Made by a program: the position numbers and the translations under genes. The notes under the pieces are model-generated. The model had not been told where the DNA came from. It saw only the letters and a list, made by a program, of their open reading frames with translations, and made no database searches. Positions 1 through 9,564 of a stretch of 64,000 bases of DNA are shown here, one piece after another (positions within the stretch are counted from its first letter, which is position 1; each line of letters opens with the position of its first letter). Source of the stretch: CALJFL01 sp963669435 (GTDB taxonomy: Bacteria; Pseudomonadota; Gammaproteobacteria; Pseudomonadales; Halieaceae); assembly GCA_963669435.1 (NCBI GenBank), contig OY770025.1, positions 124,001 to 188,000 of the forward strand, written 5' to 3'.

Positions 1-212
1 CGCTCGACAACCTCGGCAAAACGGCCAGATTCCCACGACTCGAGCGTGGTTTCCGGATCGCGAACATGGATATGAACCATAGAGGCACCCGCTTTGGCGA
101 CCTCACTTACATCTTTAGCTACCTGCGCCGTCGTTACGGGTATGTTTGGATTCTTTGCGCAGTTGTCCGCACCACCCGAAATGGCACAAGTAATTGAGAC
201 GTTCTTGTTCAT
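1..212 (-). CDS. BKACE / DUF849 beta-keto acid cleavage enzyme, N-terminal part
   Basis: Only the first 70 codons lie in the window; the gene runs off the left edge. The translation starts MNKNVSITCAISGGAD and reaches an HIHVRDPE motif. This is the signature of the beta-keto acid cleavage enzyme family (3-keto-5-aminohexanoate cleavage enzyme type), in which the two His of HxH (here H47 and H49) bind the catalytic zinc. Family members condense a beta-keto acid with acetyl-CoA to give acetoacetate and a new CoA ester; one known branch cleaves 3-dehydrocarnitine towards betainyl-CoA. That branch would suit the demethylation genes further right, but the specificity-determining part is not visible. 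The start has an AAAAGGTG ribosome site. Family assignment is good, substrate unknown. Confidence 0.85.
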   Translation of the reverse strand, partial: MNKNVSITCAISGGADNCAKNPNIPVTTAQVAKDVSEVAKAGASMVHIHVRDPETTLESWESGRFAEVVE

Positions 213-257
213 CCGCACCTTTTCTTAACAACTAATTTGGCATTCATCAGCCGACTT

Positions 258-271
258 ACCGATTAAACGGT
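258..271. promoter_or_regulatory. near-palindrome upstream of the BKACE gene
   Basis: ACCGATTAAACGGT matches its own reverse complement at 12 of 14 positions and lies about 45 bp upstream of the partial BKACE start, next to a TATAA-like stretch. It could be an operator. It is short and unsupported by a second copy, so this is only a suggestion. Confidence 0.2.
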
Positions 272-375
272 ATAAATTTGGGGTACGCAGCGGTTGAACG
301 GCTAAGCGAGCTGCCCGCTCATGTTTTTACCCAGTCTCCGACCTCAGCAGCAGAAACTGGAGCTAATCTTAGTGC

Positions 376-2118
376 TTATTCCTGCCAACCAGTCCAGCCA
401 GGACCGCGGACCACCCGCCCCGGTAAAGCGCCGGTGTGCTCACCATCTGCAAGCACTTGTTCACCATTCACAAAGACATGGACCATGCCGACTGAGTACT
501 GGAATGGCTCGTCAAACGTCGCTCGATCCGCTATCGTCTCAGGGTCAAAAATCGCGACATCAGCGAAATAGCCTTCCTTCAAAGAGCCTCGATCACGGAT
601 TCGCAAGGTCGCAGCGGGCATCGATGTCATTCGCCTAATCGCCTCTTGGAGTGATATCACGCCTTCGTCTCGAACATATTTGCCGAGAATCCGGGCGAAA
701 CTACCAAACGAACGTGGATGCGTTGTCGCGCCCTCGGGAACATCATCTACACTCCAAGACATCCCGTCAGAACCAACACTCACCCATTCGACGGCCAGCT
801 TCTTGGCAATGTTTTCTTCCGACATCATTGTGTAGACCACTGGCACCCAGCTCTTGTCTTCAACGAGCAGATCCAGGACGACCTCACGTGGGTCTTGATC
901 CCGCAGCTCTGCCGCCTCGGCGATCGTCTTGCCGTTTAACGACTTTAGGTCGTCGCTAACCAGTCCTACCAGACGAATTCCCTCAGGACGTGCTGCCATA
1001 TAGAGGTTTTCCCACTCACCGCCAATTACGTGCATATCCTCGAGCAACTGAGCACGAATTTCCGGCTCCGCGAGCTTCGGTACCCATTCGGACAGGCGCC
1101 CTTCCTGAACCCAGCGCGGTACTGCTGCATCCAGCCCGGCGGAACCGGCAATGTAGGGATACATATCCGCGGTGATTTCATAGCCGTCCTTGCGCGCCTC
1201 GTTAACCTGAGCCATAACTTTTTCTAGCTTGTGCCAGTTATGTTGGCCGGCTGCCTTTAAATGATAAATTTCTGCTCTTACATTCGCCCGCTTGGCGATA
1301 TCGATGACTTCCTGTACGGCCTCTTCCAGTCGATCAGCTTCGCTGCGCATATGGGATATGTACATACCGCCCGAATCACCGGCGGCACTGGCCAATGCAA
1401 CCAGTTCATCGATTTCCGCGAACGTGGCCGGTGCGTAGATTAATGCCGAAGATACGCCGAGAGCGCCCTCCCCCATTGCCGCCCTGACAATTTCCTGCAT
1501 TTCAGCAAGCTGCTCAGGAGTCGGATTCACGTCCAGGTAACCGAGAATTGTCACTCTGACAGTTTCCGCACCTAGAAACGAAGCAACATTAGGGGAAACG
1601 CCCTTTTCTTCGAGGAACTCCAGGTACTCTCCAAGGCTAGTCCAGGGGATTTCGTCGATAACGGGATCACCGGCAACAATCTCCTGTTTCATCTCTTCCG
1701 TAAGCGGGCCCATCGAGTAGCCCTCACCCATGACCTCGAGGGTGACACCCTGTTTAATGTCGCTCATGCTGCGGCCATCACCGATGAGTGACGTCGTCGC
1801 CCAACTCAACATATTGATGAAACCAGGCGCAACTGCATAGCCGCTAACATCAAAAATATCTCTGGCGTTGACGGACCCGTAATCACCTATACCTGCTATG
1901 CGATCATCAACGATCGCGACGTCAGCAACGTAGGGTTCGTCGCCACTGCCATCGTAGACCGTACCGCCCTGCAAAATAATATCGTACTCGATTGCCTGGT
2001 CTGCAGTTTGCCGTTCAGCATTTTGTGTATCGTTACCGCAAGCTGCTACAAAACATGCAACCAGACCAAATGTCCACGATCGAAGTGTCTGCGAAGTATG
2101 TAATTGCATGGGCTGCAT
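376..2118 (-). CDS. Amidohydrolase (D-aminoacylase-like) lipoprotein, atypical metal site
   Basis: This 580-residue protein has a lipoprotein signal peptide (lipobox VAAC, Cys27), so it is probably anchored in the cell envelope facing the periplasm. The body follows the N-acyl-D-amino-acid deacylase family of the amidohydrolase superfamily. It opens with IILQGGTVYDGSG and VADVAIVDDRIAGIG and closes with GSLKEGYFADVAIFDP. Three usual metal-site residues are kept: H256 (SHMRSE), H286 (IYHLKAAG) and D451 (VGSDGMS). The normal HxH after APGF is absent: residues 99-106 read GFINMLSW. The family cysteine in the following GVT segment is also missing. It may use one metal or belong to a divergent subfamily. 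It lies downstream of a TonB receptor on the same strand, suggesting cleavage of an imported amide or peptide-like compound. Substrate not known. Confidence 0.8.
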   Translation of the reverse strand: MQPMQLHTSQTLRSWTFGLVACFVAACGNDTQNAERQTADQAIEYDIILQGGTVYDGSGDEPYVADVAIVDDRIAGIGDYGSVNARDIFDVSGYAVAPGFINMLSWATTSLIGDGRSMSDIKQGVTLEVMGEGYSMGPLTEEMKQEIVAGDPVIDEIPWTSLGEYLEFLEEKGVSPNVASFLGAETVRVTILGYLDVNPTPEQLAEMQEIVRAAMGEGALGVSSALIYAPATFAEIDELVALASAAGDSGGMYISHMRSEADRLEEAVQEVIDIAKRANVRAEIYHLKAAGQHNWHKLEKVMAQVNEARKDGYEITADMYPYIAGSAGLDAAVPRWVQEGRLSEWVPKLAEPEIRAQLLEDMHVIGGEWENLYMAARPEGIRLVGLVSDDLKSLNGKTIAEAAELRDQDPREVVLDLLVEDKSWVPVVYTMMSEENIAKKLAVEWVSVGSDGMSWSVDDVPEGATTHPRSFGSFARILGKYVRDEGVISLQEAIRRMTSMPAATLRIRDRGSLKEGYFADVAIFDPETIADRATFDEPFQYSVGMVHVFVNGEQVLADGEHTGALPGRVVRGPGWTGWQE

Positions 2119-2153
2119 TCTCTATTTGGAATAGATGTATTCAATGAACAGTC

Positions 2154-2188
2154 TTGGGCGAGACACGAACTGCCGATGCCTCGCCCAA
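2154..2188 (-). terminator. Stem-loop between TonB receptor and amidohydrolase
   Basis: A perfect 9-bp inverted repeat (TTGGGCGAG at 2154-2162, CTCGCCCAA at 2180-2188) with a 17-nt loop lies between two leftward genes. There is no T-run after it, so it may be a weak terminator, a processing site or an mRNA-stability element. Confidence 0.4.
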
Positions 2189-2238
2189 ATGTAAGTCTGA
2201 CTTTGACCTACGATCCAACAGGTTCCTATGAATAGGTG

Positions 2239-4467
2239 TTAAAAATTCCACCTGACAATTCCGCCATAAGTGCGGGGGCGGGTTGGGACGGCGCTACCAC
2301 CAAAAAAGTCAGGGAAAAAGTTCTGATAGGCGTACTCGTCGAAGACATTAGTCACGTAAACGGATACGTCAAAACTGGCTGTGGTGAATCCTGCGCGCAG
2401 GTCAACCAGATTGTAACTGTCCAAGTTCAGCCGCGGCGCACCGGGGGGTATGAACATCCCTGAACTGTCTGTGTACCCGTCGAAACCAACCGGCATATCC
2501 CCTTTGTACTGCCACGCAAGGCCGGCGAAGGCAGGTACTTCGCCTATATTGAAGCGATAGTCGACATCTATCGCGCCCTGGTTCTCCGGGCTGTTCGGCA
2601 GTTGATCGCCGTCAGCGCCACCAAGCGTTGGCTCATCGGCAGTCAGCTCTGCCTTAGTATACGAGTACGTGCCCGTCACCGTTAGATGCTCGGTAACCGC
2701 AAATTTAACTGAAACTTCTGCTCCCATGCTTTGGGCTTCGCTTGCATTGGCAGTGACCCCGATCCCGTTAATCGATTGGTTCACCTGGAAGTCTTCCCAA
2801 TCAATGCTGAACGCTGCAAGTTCGTAAGAAAAACGGTTGCTCGCTGAATGGCCCTTTACACCAAGCTCGTAACTCACCAACGAATCTGCCTCGAAGAAGT
2901 CATTGTTCAGCGGCTGACCCGTGAGCGGATCCACAATCACAAAGTTCGCACCACCTGGCCTGAAACCGCTGGCAATCCGACCGTAGAACGAGGTGCTGTC
3001 ACTCGGTCGATAGCGAACATTGAAAAGGTAGTTAGTTTCCTCTTCATCATTTTCGGTCTTCGGCAGGGGTTGAAACAAAGGAGACGTTGTCTCGAAGGCC
3101 ACATCCGTTGAATAGTCTGTAAATCGAATTCCCAGACTCGCATCCCACTGCTCTGAAAAAGCATAAGTGCCTGTAGCGTAGAGCGACAACTCCTCATAGT
3201 TCGATGGTTGATCAACCAAGAAAGCACCGGCAGGCGCTGCCGGGGTAGGTACCAGGTCTTGCGAATTGTTGCCTTCCTCATCATTGTAGTAGGCGCCGAC
3301 GATCCACTCGAAGGATTGGTCCGACTTCGATGTTAGCCTGATCTCCTGCGAGACTTTTTCCCAACCAATATCGAATGTTGCTACAACCGACGTATGCGGC
3401 GCATTCTCAGGAACAACCATATCCGCCAGAAACGTTAGGAAACTCACATCTGAACTTTGAGCCAGGGTCGCCTCTTGAATGCTTGTTGCAAGGAGGAGGT
3501 CTGCAAAACCTAAATCGTAGTCTATGGTTAAGCCGAACAGTTCGGCTTCGTATTCACTTGGGTTGACGACAAAGTCGCCAGTACTGTAGTCGCCAAATAT
3601 GGGTTCCCCCGCCGCCACTCCAGGTACCGGCACATCGTCCAGGGAATTTGCCTGAATCGTTGCCAGCCCCTCAGCCTCTGAATTAAGGATTAGCCCCTGC
3701 AACTTGATATCAAGCTTCTCAGACACCGACCAGCGTAATGTACCGGAACCGCCGTAATACTCAGAATCATCCCATCCATCCAGTGGGATACTCACGTTGT
3801 CGATATAGCCAGCCTTATCGCGATAGAAGGCAGTGAAGCTTACTCCAAGAGTGTCGGTGGCAATTGGGCCATTCGCGCCCACACGGTAGAGCTGATTAGT
3901 TCCGCCGCCTTCTGTAGATGACACGTCAGCCAAGACACTGCCGCTCCACTCGTCCAGAGATACTGGCCGAGAATTGAACTTGATCAGGCCACCCATTGCG
4001 CTCGCGCCATAGAGCGTGCCTTGCGGTCCTTTCAGAACGTCGATCGTACTCAGGTCAAGCAGCGTACCGTCCAACTGGCTGCCACCAAAGTCGGCATACG
4101 GAGTCGAAGAGCCGAACGGCAGCTCATCGAAGTACGACGCTACGCCAGCCGCTCCAGTAGAATTGATGCCACGTATGACGGTGTCGTTACCCCAGTTTCT
4201 ACCCGCGTCAGCCACTGCTACTCCCGGAACAAATACCAGTTCCTGAGCCAGAGTAGATCGGCCCGACAATATGTATTCATCGTTGTCGATAACGGCGACC
4301 GCTAACGCGACGTCCTGCAAATTCTCCGCGCGGCGGGAAGCCGTAACAATGATTTCTTCAAGCACAATGCCTGCGTCTTGTGCCAGAACTTCGACGCCAG
4401 AAACCAAAACAGAACCCATCACGCCAGCGAATACCGCGCGATTAGTGGAAGAATGGGTTTTTCTCAT
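2239..4467 (-). CDS. TonB-dependent outer-membrane receptor
   Basis: This 742-residue receptor has a signal peptide ending near VLAQ, a plug domain (ASRRAENLQDVALAV, then VLKGPQGTLYGASAMGGLIKF) and a long beta-barrel ending in aromatic W-N-F, as expected for outer-membrane insertion. No TonB-box extension or STN domain is obvious. The start at 4467 is chosen because a GGGGG stretch lies eight bases upstream; an in-frame GTG at 4494 is less likely. Receptors of this IVTASRR type serve many marine bacteria for uptake of organic compounds rather than iron alone. It probably brings in the substrate of the amidohydrolase downstream. It is divergent from the acyl-CoA ligase at 4619, sharing a 150-bp promoter region. 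Confidence 0.92.
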   Translation of the reverse strand: MRKTHSSTNRAVFAGVMGSVLVSGVEVLAQDAGIVLEEIIVTASRRAENLQDVALAVAVIDNDEYILSGRSTLAQELVFVPGVAVADAGRNWGNDTVIRGINSTGAAGVASYFDELPFGSSTPYADFGGSQLDGTLLDLSTIDVLKGPQGTLYGASAMGGLIKFNSRPVSLDEWSGSVLADVSSTEGGGTNQLYRVGANGPIATDTLGVSFTAFYRDKAGYIDNVSIPLDGWDDSEYYGGSGTLRWSVSEKLDIKLQGLILNSEAEGLATIQANSLDDVPVPGVAAGEPIFGDYSTGDFVVNPSEYEAELFGLTIDYDLGFADLLLATSIQEATLAQSSDVSFLTFLADMVVPENAPHTSVVATFDIGWEKVSQEIRLTSKSDQSFEWIVGAYYNDEEGNNSQDLVPTPAAPAGAFLVDQPSNYEELSLYATGTYAFSEQWDASLGIRFTDYSTDVAFETTSPLFQPLPKTENDEEETNYLFNVRYRPSDSTSFYGRIASGFRPGGANFVIVDPLTGQPLNNDFFEADSLVSYELGVKGHSASNRFSYELAAFSIDWEDFQVNQSINGIGVTANASEAQSMGAEVSVKFAVTEHLTVTGTYSYTKAELTADEPTLGGADGDQLPNSPENQGAIDVDYRFNIGEVPAFAGLAWQYKGDMPVGFDGYTDSSGMFIPPGAPRLNLDSYNLVDLRAGFTTASFDVSVYVTNVFDEYAYQNFFPDFFGGSAVPTRPRTYGGIVRWNF

Positions 4468-4618
4468 TTTATGTACCCCCCAGGTTGTAAACACATTCGA
4501 ACATGAAGATTTTCATTTTGATTGATGATATCTTATATTTGATCAAATAGCGAATCATTGATTGACTATAGAATGAAGTTCAAGCAACGTCTAGATCTGT
4601 GCCACAAAGTCTGCTTCA

Positions 4619-6274
4619 TTGGCACATGCGACTTATTCTCATTTAGAGGGCGAATTCTTGTTGCCTGAGAAGAAGCATCCATCCGCGCTCAAGGAGTTGC
4701 TGGGTGAACTCAACGTAAGTGTTCACAATGTTCTGCGCGCCCGCGCAAGACGCTCGCCGGATGTGATGTTCGCCCGCCATTGCGACCGAACCTGGTCGTT
4801 TTCAAAAGCCCTGGACTGCAGTTCGCGATTCGCGGGCTTTATCAGGCATGTTCTCCCGAAGACAGCTCAGCCAAGGGTTTCGTCGTTTCTGTCAAATCGT
4901 CCCGAGGCTTTATGGGGATGGTTTGGGGCAAACATCGCCGGTGGTATTTTCGTGGCGATCAATGGTGAACATCGAGGTCCGGTTCTGGCCGATCAGCTAG
5001 CCAGGTCGGGGGCGCATATACTGGTTACGGAACAGGATATGGCGCAACACATTCCATCTCTCACGGAATCGGATATTACTCATGTTGTTTTTGTGGACGA
5101 ACCAACAATCTCGGACAAAGCGATCCTGGACCAATGGAAAGATGTCGTCGTATACCGATTGACTGATGTATTGAAGTTCCAGCCGATAGCTTTCGATTCT
5201 GGATCCGCTACAGATCCGGCCTCTCTCCTCTTCACTTCAGGGACGACAGGGCGATCTAAAGCGTGTCTGGTTCCCCACGCCCAACTTTGCCGGGGTGCCG
5301 ACACAGTTGTGAAAGCGATGAACCTCCGACAGTCAGATGTCTTTCACAACTGGTTGCCTTTGGCACATATCGCATCGCAGCAACATATGGTGATGACAGC
5401 GCTGATATCTGGTGCCTCACTAACATTCTTCCCACGTTTTTCCCTTAGCAAGTTCTGGTCAGAGGTAAGATCTGTCAATGCAACGATATTTTCGGGTCAA
5501 GGAACTATTGGGCAACTCCTCCTGGCTCAGCCTATTCAGCATGGCGACCAACAGAACTCGCTACGCGCAGGCGTATTATCGGCAATCCCCGATGAGCAGC
5601 GATTGGAGTTTGAGCGACGCTTTTCCGTAGAGGTGTACGACTTCTACGGAATGACCGAGGCTGAACCAATTACGGTCGCAGGGCCAGGCCATAGTCGGCC
5701 GCGCGGAAGCGTCGGTCGAGCGAGCGGTGATTTTGAATTGGCGATCGTCAATGAGGAATTTGAGACCGTTGACTCAGGAACTCCTGGTCATATAGTGGTT
5801 CGCCCTCGCGTGCCCGGCGTCATGATGGTTGGGTACGAAGGCGATAAGGACACAAACGCAGCATCTTTTAACAATGCCTGGTTTCGCACTAAAGATCTTG
5901 GTTACCTCGATGAAGATGGTTACCTGTACTTCGTCGAACGGGAAAAACACGCGATCCGTCGGGGCGGCGAAAACATTTCGAGCCTTGAGGTTGAAAAGGT
6001 CATACTCTCACATCCCGACATTACCTTATGTGCCGTTGTGGGCGTTGAATCCGAGTTGCTGGGACAGGAAGTCAAGGCAGTGATTGTCAGCGCGCCCGGC
6101 AAAAGCATATCCGAACGAGGTGTGCACGAATGGTGCAAGAACAAAATGGCGACTTTCATGATTCCGCGCTACATCGAGATTCGCCAAAATCTGCCGTATA
6201 CCGGGTTCGGTAAACTTGAACACGACAAGCTACGCGGTCAAGTTAACGCAGTTTGGGATGCCAAAGAGAAGTAA
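4619..6274 (+). CDS. Acyl-CoA ligase (AMP-forming), CaiC-like
   Basis: An ANL-superfamily ligase of 551 residues. The P-loop LLFTSGTTGRSK is at 203-214, the YGMTEAE adenylate motif is mid-protein, the hinge reads GYLDEDGYLYFVERE, and the C-terminal catalytic Lys is in YTGFGKLEHDK. It activates a carboxylic acid with ATP and CoA through an acyl-AMP. The C-terminal half resembles carnitine/crotonobetaine-CoA ligase (CaiC), notably KHAIRRGGENISSLEVE, but the substrate cannot be assigned. No ATG fits the N-terminus: an in-frame stop lies at 4592 and the only early start is TTG at 4619, so it may be poorly translated or start unusually. It is followed 32 nt later by the Asp-box protein, probably in one transcript. 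Confidence 0.85.
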   Translation: MAHATYSHLEGEFLLPEKKHPSALKELLGELNVSVHNVLRARARRSPDVMFARHCDRTWSFSKALDCSSRFAGFIRHVLPKTAQPRVSSFLSNRPEALWGWFGANIAGGIFVAINGEHRGPVLADQLARSGAHILVTEQDMAQHIPSLTESDITHVVFVDEPTISDKAILDQWKDVVVYRLTDVLKFQPIAFDSGSATDPASLLFTSGTTGRSKACLVPHAQLCRGADTVVKAMNLRQSDVFHNWLPLAHIASQQHMVMTALISGASLTFFPRFSLSKFWSEVRSVNATIFSGQGTIGQLLLAQPIQHGDQQNSLRAGVLSAIPDEQRLEFERRFSVEVYDFYGMTEAEPITVAGPGHSRPRGSVGRASGDFELAIVNEEFETVDSGTPGHIVVRPRVPGVMMVGYEGDKDTNAASFNNAWFRTKDLGYLDEDGYLYFVEREKHAIRRGGENISSLEVEKVILSHPDITLCAVVGVESELLGQEVKAVIVSAPGKSISERGVHEWCKNKMATFMIPRYIEIRQNLPYTGFGKLEHDKLRGQVNAVWDAKEK

Positions 6275-6306
6275 CGCTTTCCTATTCAAAATGGAATATC
6301 AGGACC

Positions 6307-9300
6307 ATGATGATCACACGATTTCTAGGAACAGTGGTACTACTTGCACTACTGTCAGCACCGGCTATCCATGCACAGAATGAACCCGGCGCAGACGGCC
6401 ATCCTGCCGCCTCATTGGCCTTTCGCGGAATTGGACCGGCCTACCCTTCAGGTCGCATCTCACAGATCGCCATTCACCCTGACTCCAAAGCCCATTGGTA
6501 CGTAGCCACTTCCTCTGGCGGCCTCTGGGAGACACGGAATGCGGGCACGACCTGGAAGCCACTCTTTGACGAGCAACCCGTATACGCCCTTGGAGCTATT
6601 GCAATGGATCCCAGCGACCCGCTGACCTTGTGGGTGGGGAGCGGAGAAAACAAAGCACAACGCTCGGTAATGTCCGGAGACGGCGTGTACGTTTCTACAG
6701 ACGGCGGACAACACTGGCGAAACGTCGGACTTGAGAATAGTGGGCATATCGGACGGATATACATTGATCCCGACGACAGCAATACCGTGCTAGTCGCGGC
6801 ACAGGGGCCGCTCTGGTCCAATGGCGGTGATCGAGGTCTATATAAAACTACCGACGCCGGGGCTACCTGGACTCCGATTCTACAGGTCGACGAATACACA
6901 GGGGTCAACGAATTCGTCGTTCATCCTCAAAATCCGATGCTTATCGTTGCCTCCAGTTACCAGCGGCGAAGGCATGTATGGACCATGATCAATGGTGGTC
7001 CGGGTTCTGGACTTTATCGCTCCATCGATGGCGGTGATACCTGGGATGAAATGGCCACTGGATTACCGACAGATGTGATGGGCCGGATCGGGCTTGCCGT
7101 AGCGCCGTCGCGACCCAACCGCTTGTACGCGATCATAGAGTCGGACAAGGACTCAATAGGCATCTATATCTCAGAAGATTTTGGGCAGAACTGGCAGAAA
7201 CAGTCTGACGCCGCGCCCACTGCACCGTTCTACTACAACGAGATTTTCGTCGACCCAAACGATGCTGACAGGGTATACATGATGGATACCTATACGAGCG
7301 TATCCGGGGATGCCGGCAAAACCTTCTCTAAATTGGGGAACTCCAAGGGAGCCCGCCACGTTGATGATCACGATCTATGGATAGACCCCGACGACTCCGA
7401 ACACCTAATCATCGGTGGCGATGGCGGTATTTACGAATCCTGGGATCACGGCAAAACCTGGCGCCACATCGAGAATCTACCCATTGTGCAGTTCTACCGT
7501 GTGCAGCCCGATAATGACTGGCCGTTCTACAGCGTCTGTGGTGGCACTCAGGATAACAACTCCATGTGTGGCCCATCTCGGACGACGACAATTCACGGCA
7601 TTACCAATAGCGACTGGTGGACCATTCTCTACGGCGATGGTTATGAGCCCAAGAGCGATCCTGAAGACCCGAATATTATCTATACACAACACCAGTACGG
7701 AGGCCTGGTTCGCTACGACCGACGTTCCCAAGAGCGGGTGTTCATTCGCCCCATGCCCCCGGAAGGCGAGAACCCCTACAAGTTTAATTGGAACACTCCT
7801 TTGCTCATCAGCCCCCACAACAATGAACGGCTGTATTACGCGGCTGAAAAGGTGTTCCGCTCGGATGACCGGGGCGACAGCTGGACGGTGGTCAGCCCCG
7901 ACCTGACCCGTCAACTCGATCGCAATGCACTGCCTGTTATGGATCGCGTGTGGTCGGATAACGCGATCGGCAAGAATGACAGCACCTCCATGTTCGGTTC
8001 GGTCATCGGCCTGCACGAAAGCCCGATACAAGAAGGCCTTATCTACGTGGGCACCGATGATGGCCTGCTGCATGTAACCAATGATGGCGGCGCCAATTGG
8101 CGCAAAGTTGAGTCCGTACGTGGAGTGCCCGAAATGTCACTGATCGAGGATGTCCACGCTTCCTCCCACAATGTAAACGTGGCCTACGCCGTTGTCGACA
8201 ACCACAAGCGCGGCGACAATATGCCCTATGTCCTCAAAACGAGCGATCAAGGGCGTAGCTGGCAGTTGATCGCTGGAGATCTGCCAGACGCCACCGTGCA
8301 CACCATCACCGAGGATCCCGTTGATCCCGAACTTCTCTTTGTGGGCTCTGAGCGTGGTGTCTACTTCACCACAAACGGGGGCGAAAACTGGCAGAAACTG
8401 GGAGTGGGCATCCCAACAATCTCCGTGCGCGACATAGAAATCCAGTCCCGCGAGCACGACCTTGTGGTCGGTACCTTCGGGCGGGGTATTTACATCCTCG
8501 ACGACTTTTCCCCGTTGCGGGTACCGGAGGGTTTACTGGCCGACGTAGCGGCAACGATCTTTCCCATACGGGATGCACTTCAGTACATCCCAGGTGACAA
8601 ATGGGGCGTAGCACGCAACAGTCACCGGGGCGATGACTGGTGGCAAGCAGAGAATCCACCTTTCGGAGCACTGATCACTTTTCATCTCCGCGACGGCTAC
8701 AAGACACTTGCCACCAAACGGCGCAATGCGGAAATCGAAATGGAGAAAGCAGGAGAAGACACGCCCTACCCCCCCTGGGATGATCTACGTAAAGAGGACA
8801 GGGAACGTGCACCCACCGTGGAGTTAACCATTCTTGACGCCAACGGCGATGTTGTTCGCCGTCTTGCGGTGCCCGAAACCAAGGGTGTACACCGGGTTGC
8901 TTGGGACCTGCGCTACCGCCACCCAGACCCGGTCGGGCATGAAGAAGAAATCCAGGACGGCCCTCCCCGAGGGCTTCTCGCGTTACCCGGCTCCTACACC
9001 GCCGCACTCCACGCGCGCATTGATGGCGCGCTGATGCCCATTGCGGAGCCCGTCGATTTCAAAGTTGAACTTCTTCCACTTAGTCCGGAGCACAGCGCAG
9101 AACCCGCAGAGCTGTTGGCATTTCAGCAAAAAATTGCGCGACTAATTGCGGCAGTGAATGCCAGTTCCAAAACGCTGGCTGCGATGCAAAAACTATTGTC
9201 TGATTTGGACGAGGCCCTGCGCGATACACCATCAGCGGACGATCAGCTCCGCGGAAAAGTCCGCGAGCTACAGCGTCGTCGCGACCAACTTCTGGTAGGA

Positions 9301-9564
9301 CTCGAGGGCGACCGTACCGTGAGTTCGCGCAATGAAGCCACAGCGATGAGCATCTCCCAACGGGCCAGCTACCTCGAGAAGAGCAGTTGGCCCAGCCGCT
9401 CGGCACCGGGTGGTCAGCAACGCGAGCAGTACGCCATCGCCGAGCGTCAGTTTTCGAACTTCATCAGGCGTCTGGAATCACTCAAAGTCGATATCACAGG
9501 TCTCGAAGAGAGGGCCACTGAACTCGGCGCGCCCTGGTCGCCGGGCAGGATGCCAAGTTGGTGA
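6307..9564 (+). CDS. Secreted Asp-box / VPS10-like beta-propeller protein
   Basis: This 1085-residue protein starts with a clear signal peptide (MMITRFLGTVVLLALLSA, cleavage near AIHA/Q). It then carries about nine Asp-box (BNR) motifs of the S-x-D-x-G-x-T-W type, for example STDGGQHW, TTDAGATW, SIDGGDTW, SWDHGKTW, SDDRGDSW and TSDQGRSW. These are the hallmark of sortilin/VPS10-like and sialidase-type propellers. After about residue 750 a different region contains a FlgD-like beta segment (VELTILDANGDVVRRL), then a helical, charged tail. Such proteins are often labelled glycosyl hydrolase, but I see no catalytic motif that supports an enzymatic claim. It is probably periplasmic or surface-exposed and co-transcribed with the acyl-CoA ligase. 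ATG 6310 is an equally good start. Confidence 0.82.
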   Translation: MMITRFLGTVVLLALLSAPAIHAQNEPGADGHPAASLAFRGIGPAYPSGRISQIAIHPDSKAHWYVATSSGGLWETRNAGTTWKPLFDEQPVYALGAIAMDPSDPLTLWVGSGENKAQRSVMSGDGVYVSTDGGQHWRNVGLENSGHIGRIYIDPDDSNTVLVAAQGPLWSNGGDRGLYKTTDAGATWTPILQVDEYTGVNEFVVHPQNPMLIVASSYQRRRHVWTMINGGPGSGLYRSIDGGDTWDEMATGLPTDVMGRIGLAVAPSRPNRLYAIIESDKDSIGIYISEDFGQNWQKQSDAAPTAPFYYNEIFVDPNDADRVYMMDTYTSVSGDAGKTFSKLGNSKGARHVDDHDLWIDPDDSEHLIIGGDGGIYESWDHGKTWRHIENLPIVQFYRVQPDNDWPFYSVCGGTQDNNSMCGPSRTTTIHGITNSDWWTILYGDGYEPKSDPEDPNIIYTQHQYGGLVRYDRRSQERVFIRPMPPEGENPYKFNWNTPLLISPHNNERLYYAAEKVFRSDDRGDSWTVVSPDLTRQLDRNALPVMDRVWSDNAIGKNDSTSMFGSVIGLHESPIQEGLIYVGTDDGLLHVTNDGGANWRKVESVRGVPEMSLIEDVHASSHNVNVAYAVVDNHKRGDNMPYVLKTSDQGRSWQLIAGDLPDATVHTITEDPVDPELLFVGSERGVYFTTNGGENWQKLGVGIPTISVRDIEIQSREHDLVVGTFGRGIYILDDFSPLRVPEGLLADVAATIFPIRDALQYIPGDKWGVARNSHRGDDWWQAENPPFGALITFHLRDGYKTLATKRRNAEIEMEKAGEDTPYPPWDDLRKEDRERAPTVELTILDANGDVVRRLAVPETKGVHRVAWDLRYRHPDPVGHEEEIQDGPPRGLLALPGSYTAALHARIDGALMPIAEPVDFKVELLPLSPEHSAEPAELLAFQQKIARLIAAVNASSKTLAAMQKLLSDLDEALRDTPSADDQLRGKVRELQRRRDQLLVGLEGDRTVSSRNEATAMSISQRASYLEKSSWPSRSAPGGQQREQYAIAERQFSNFIRRLESLKVDITGLEERATELGAPWSPGRMPSW

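Noticed and set aside
6253..6306. Upstream start for the Asp-box protein
   Set aside because: It would put 18 residues before a perfect signal peptide and overlap the ligase gene; ATG 6307 or 6310 fits better.
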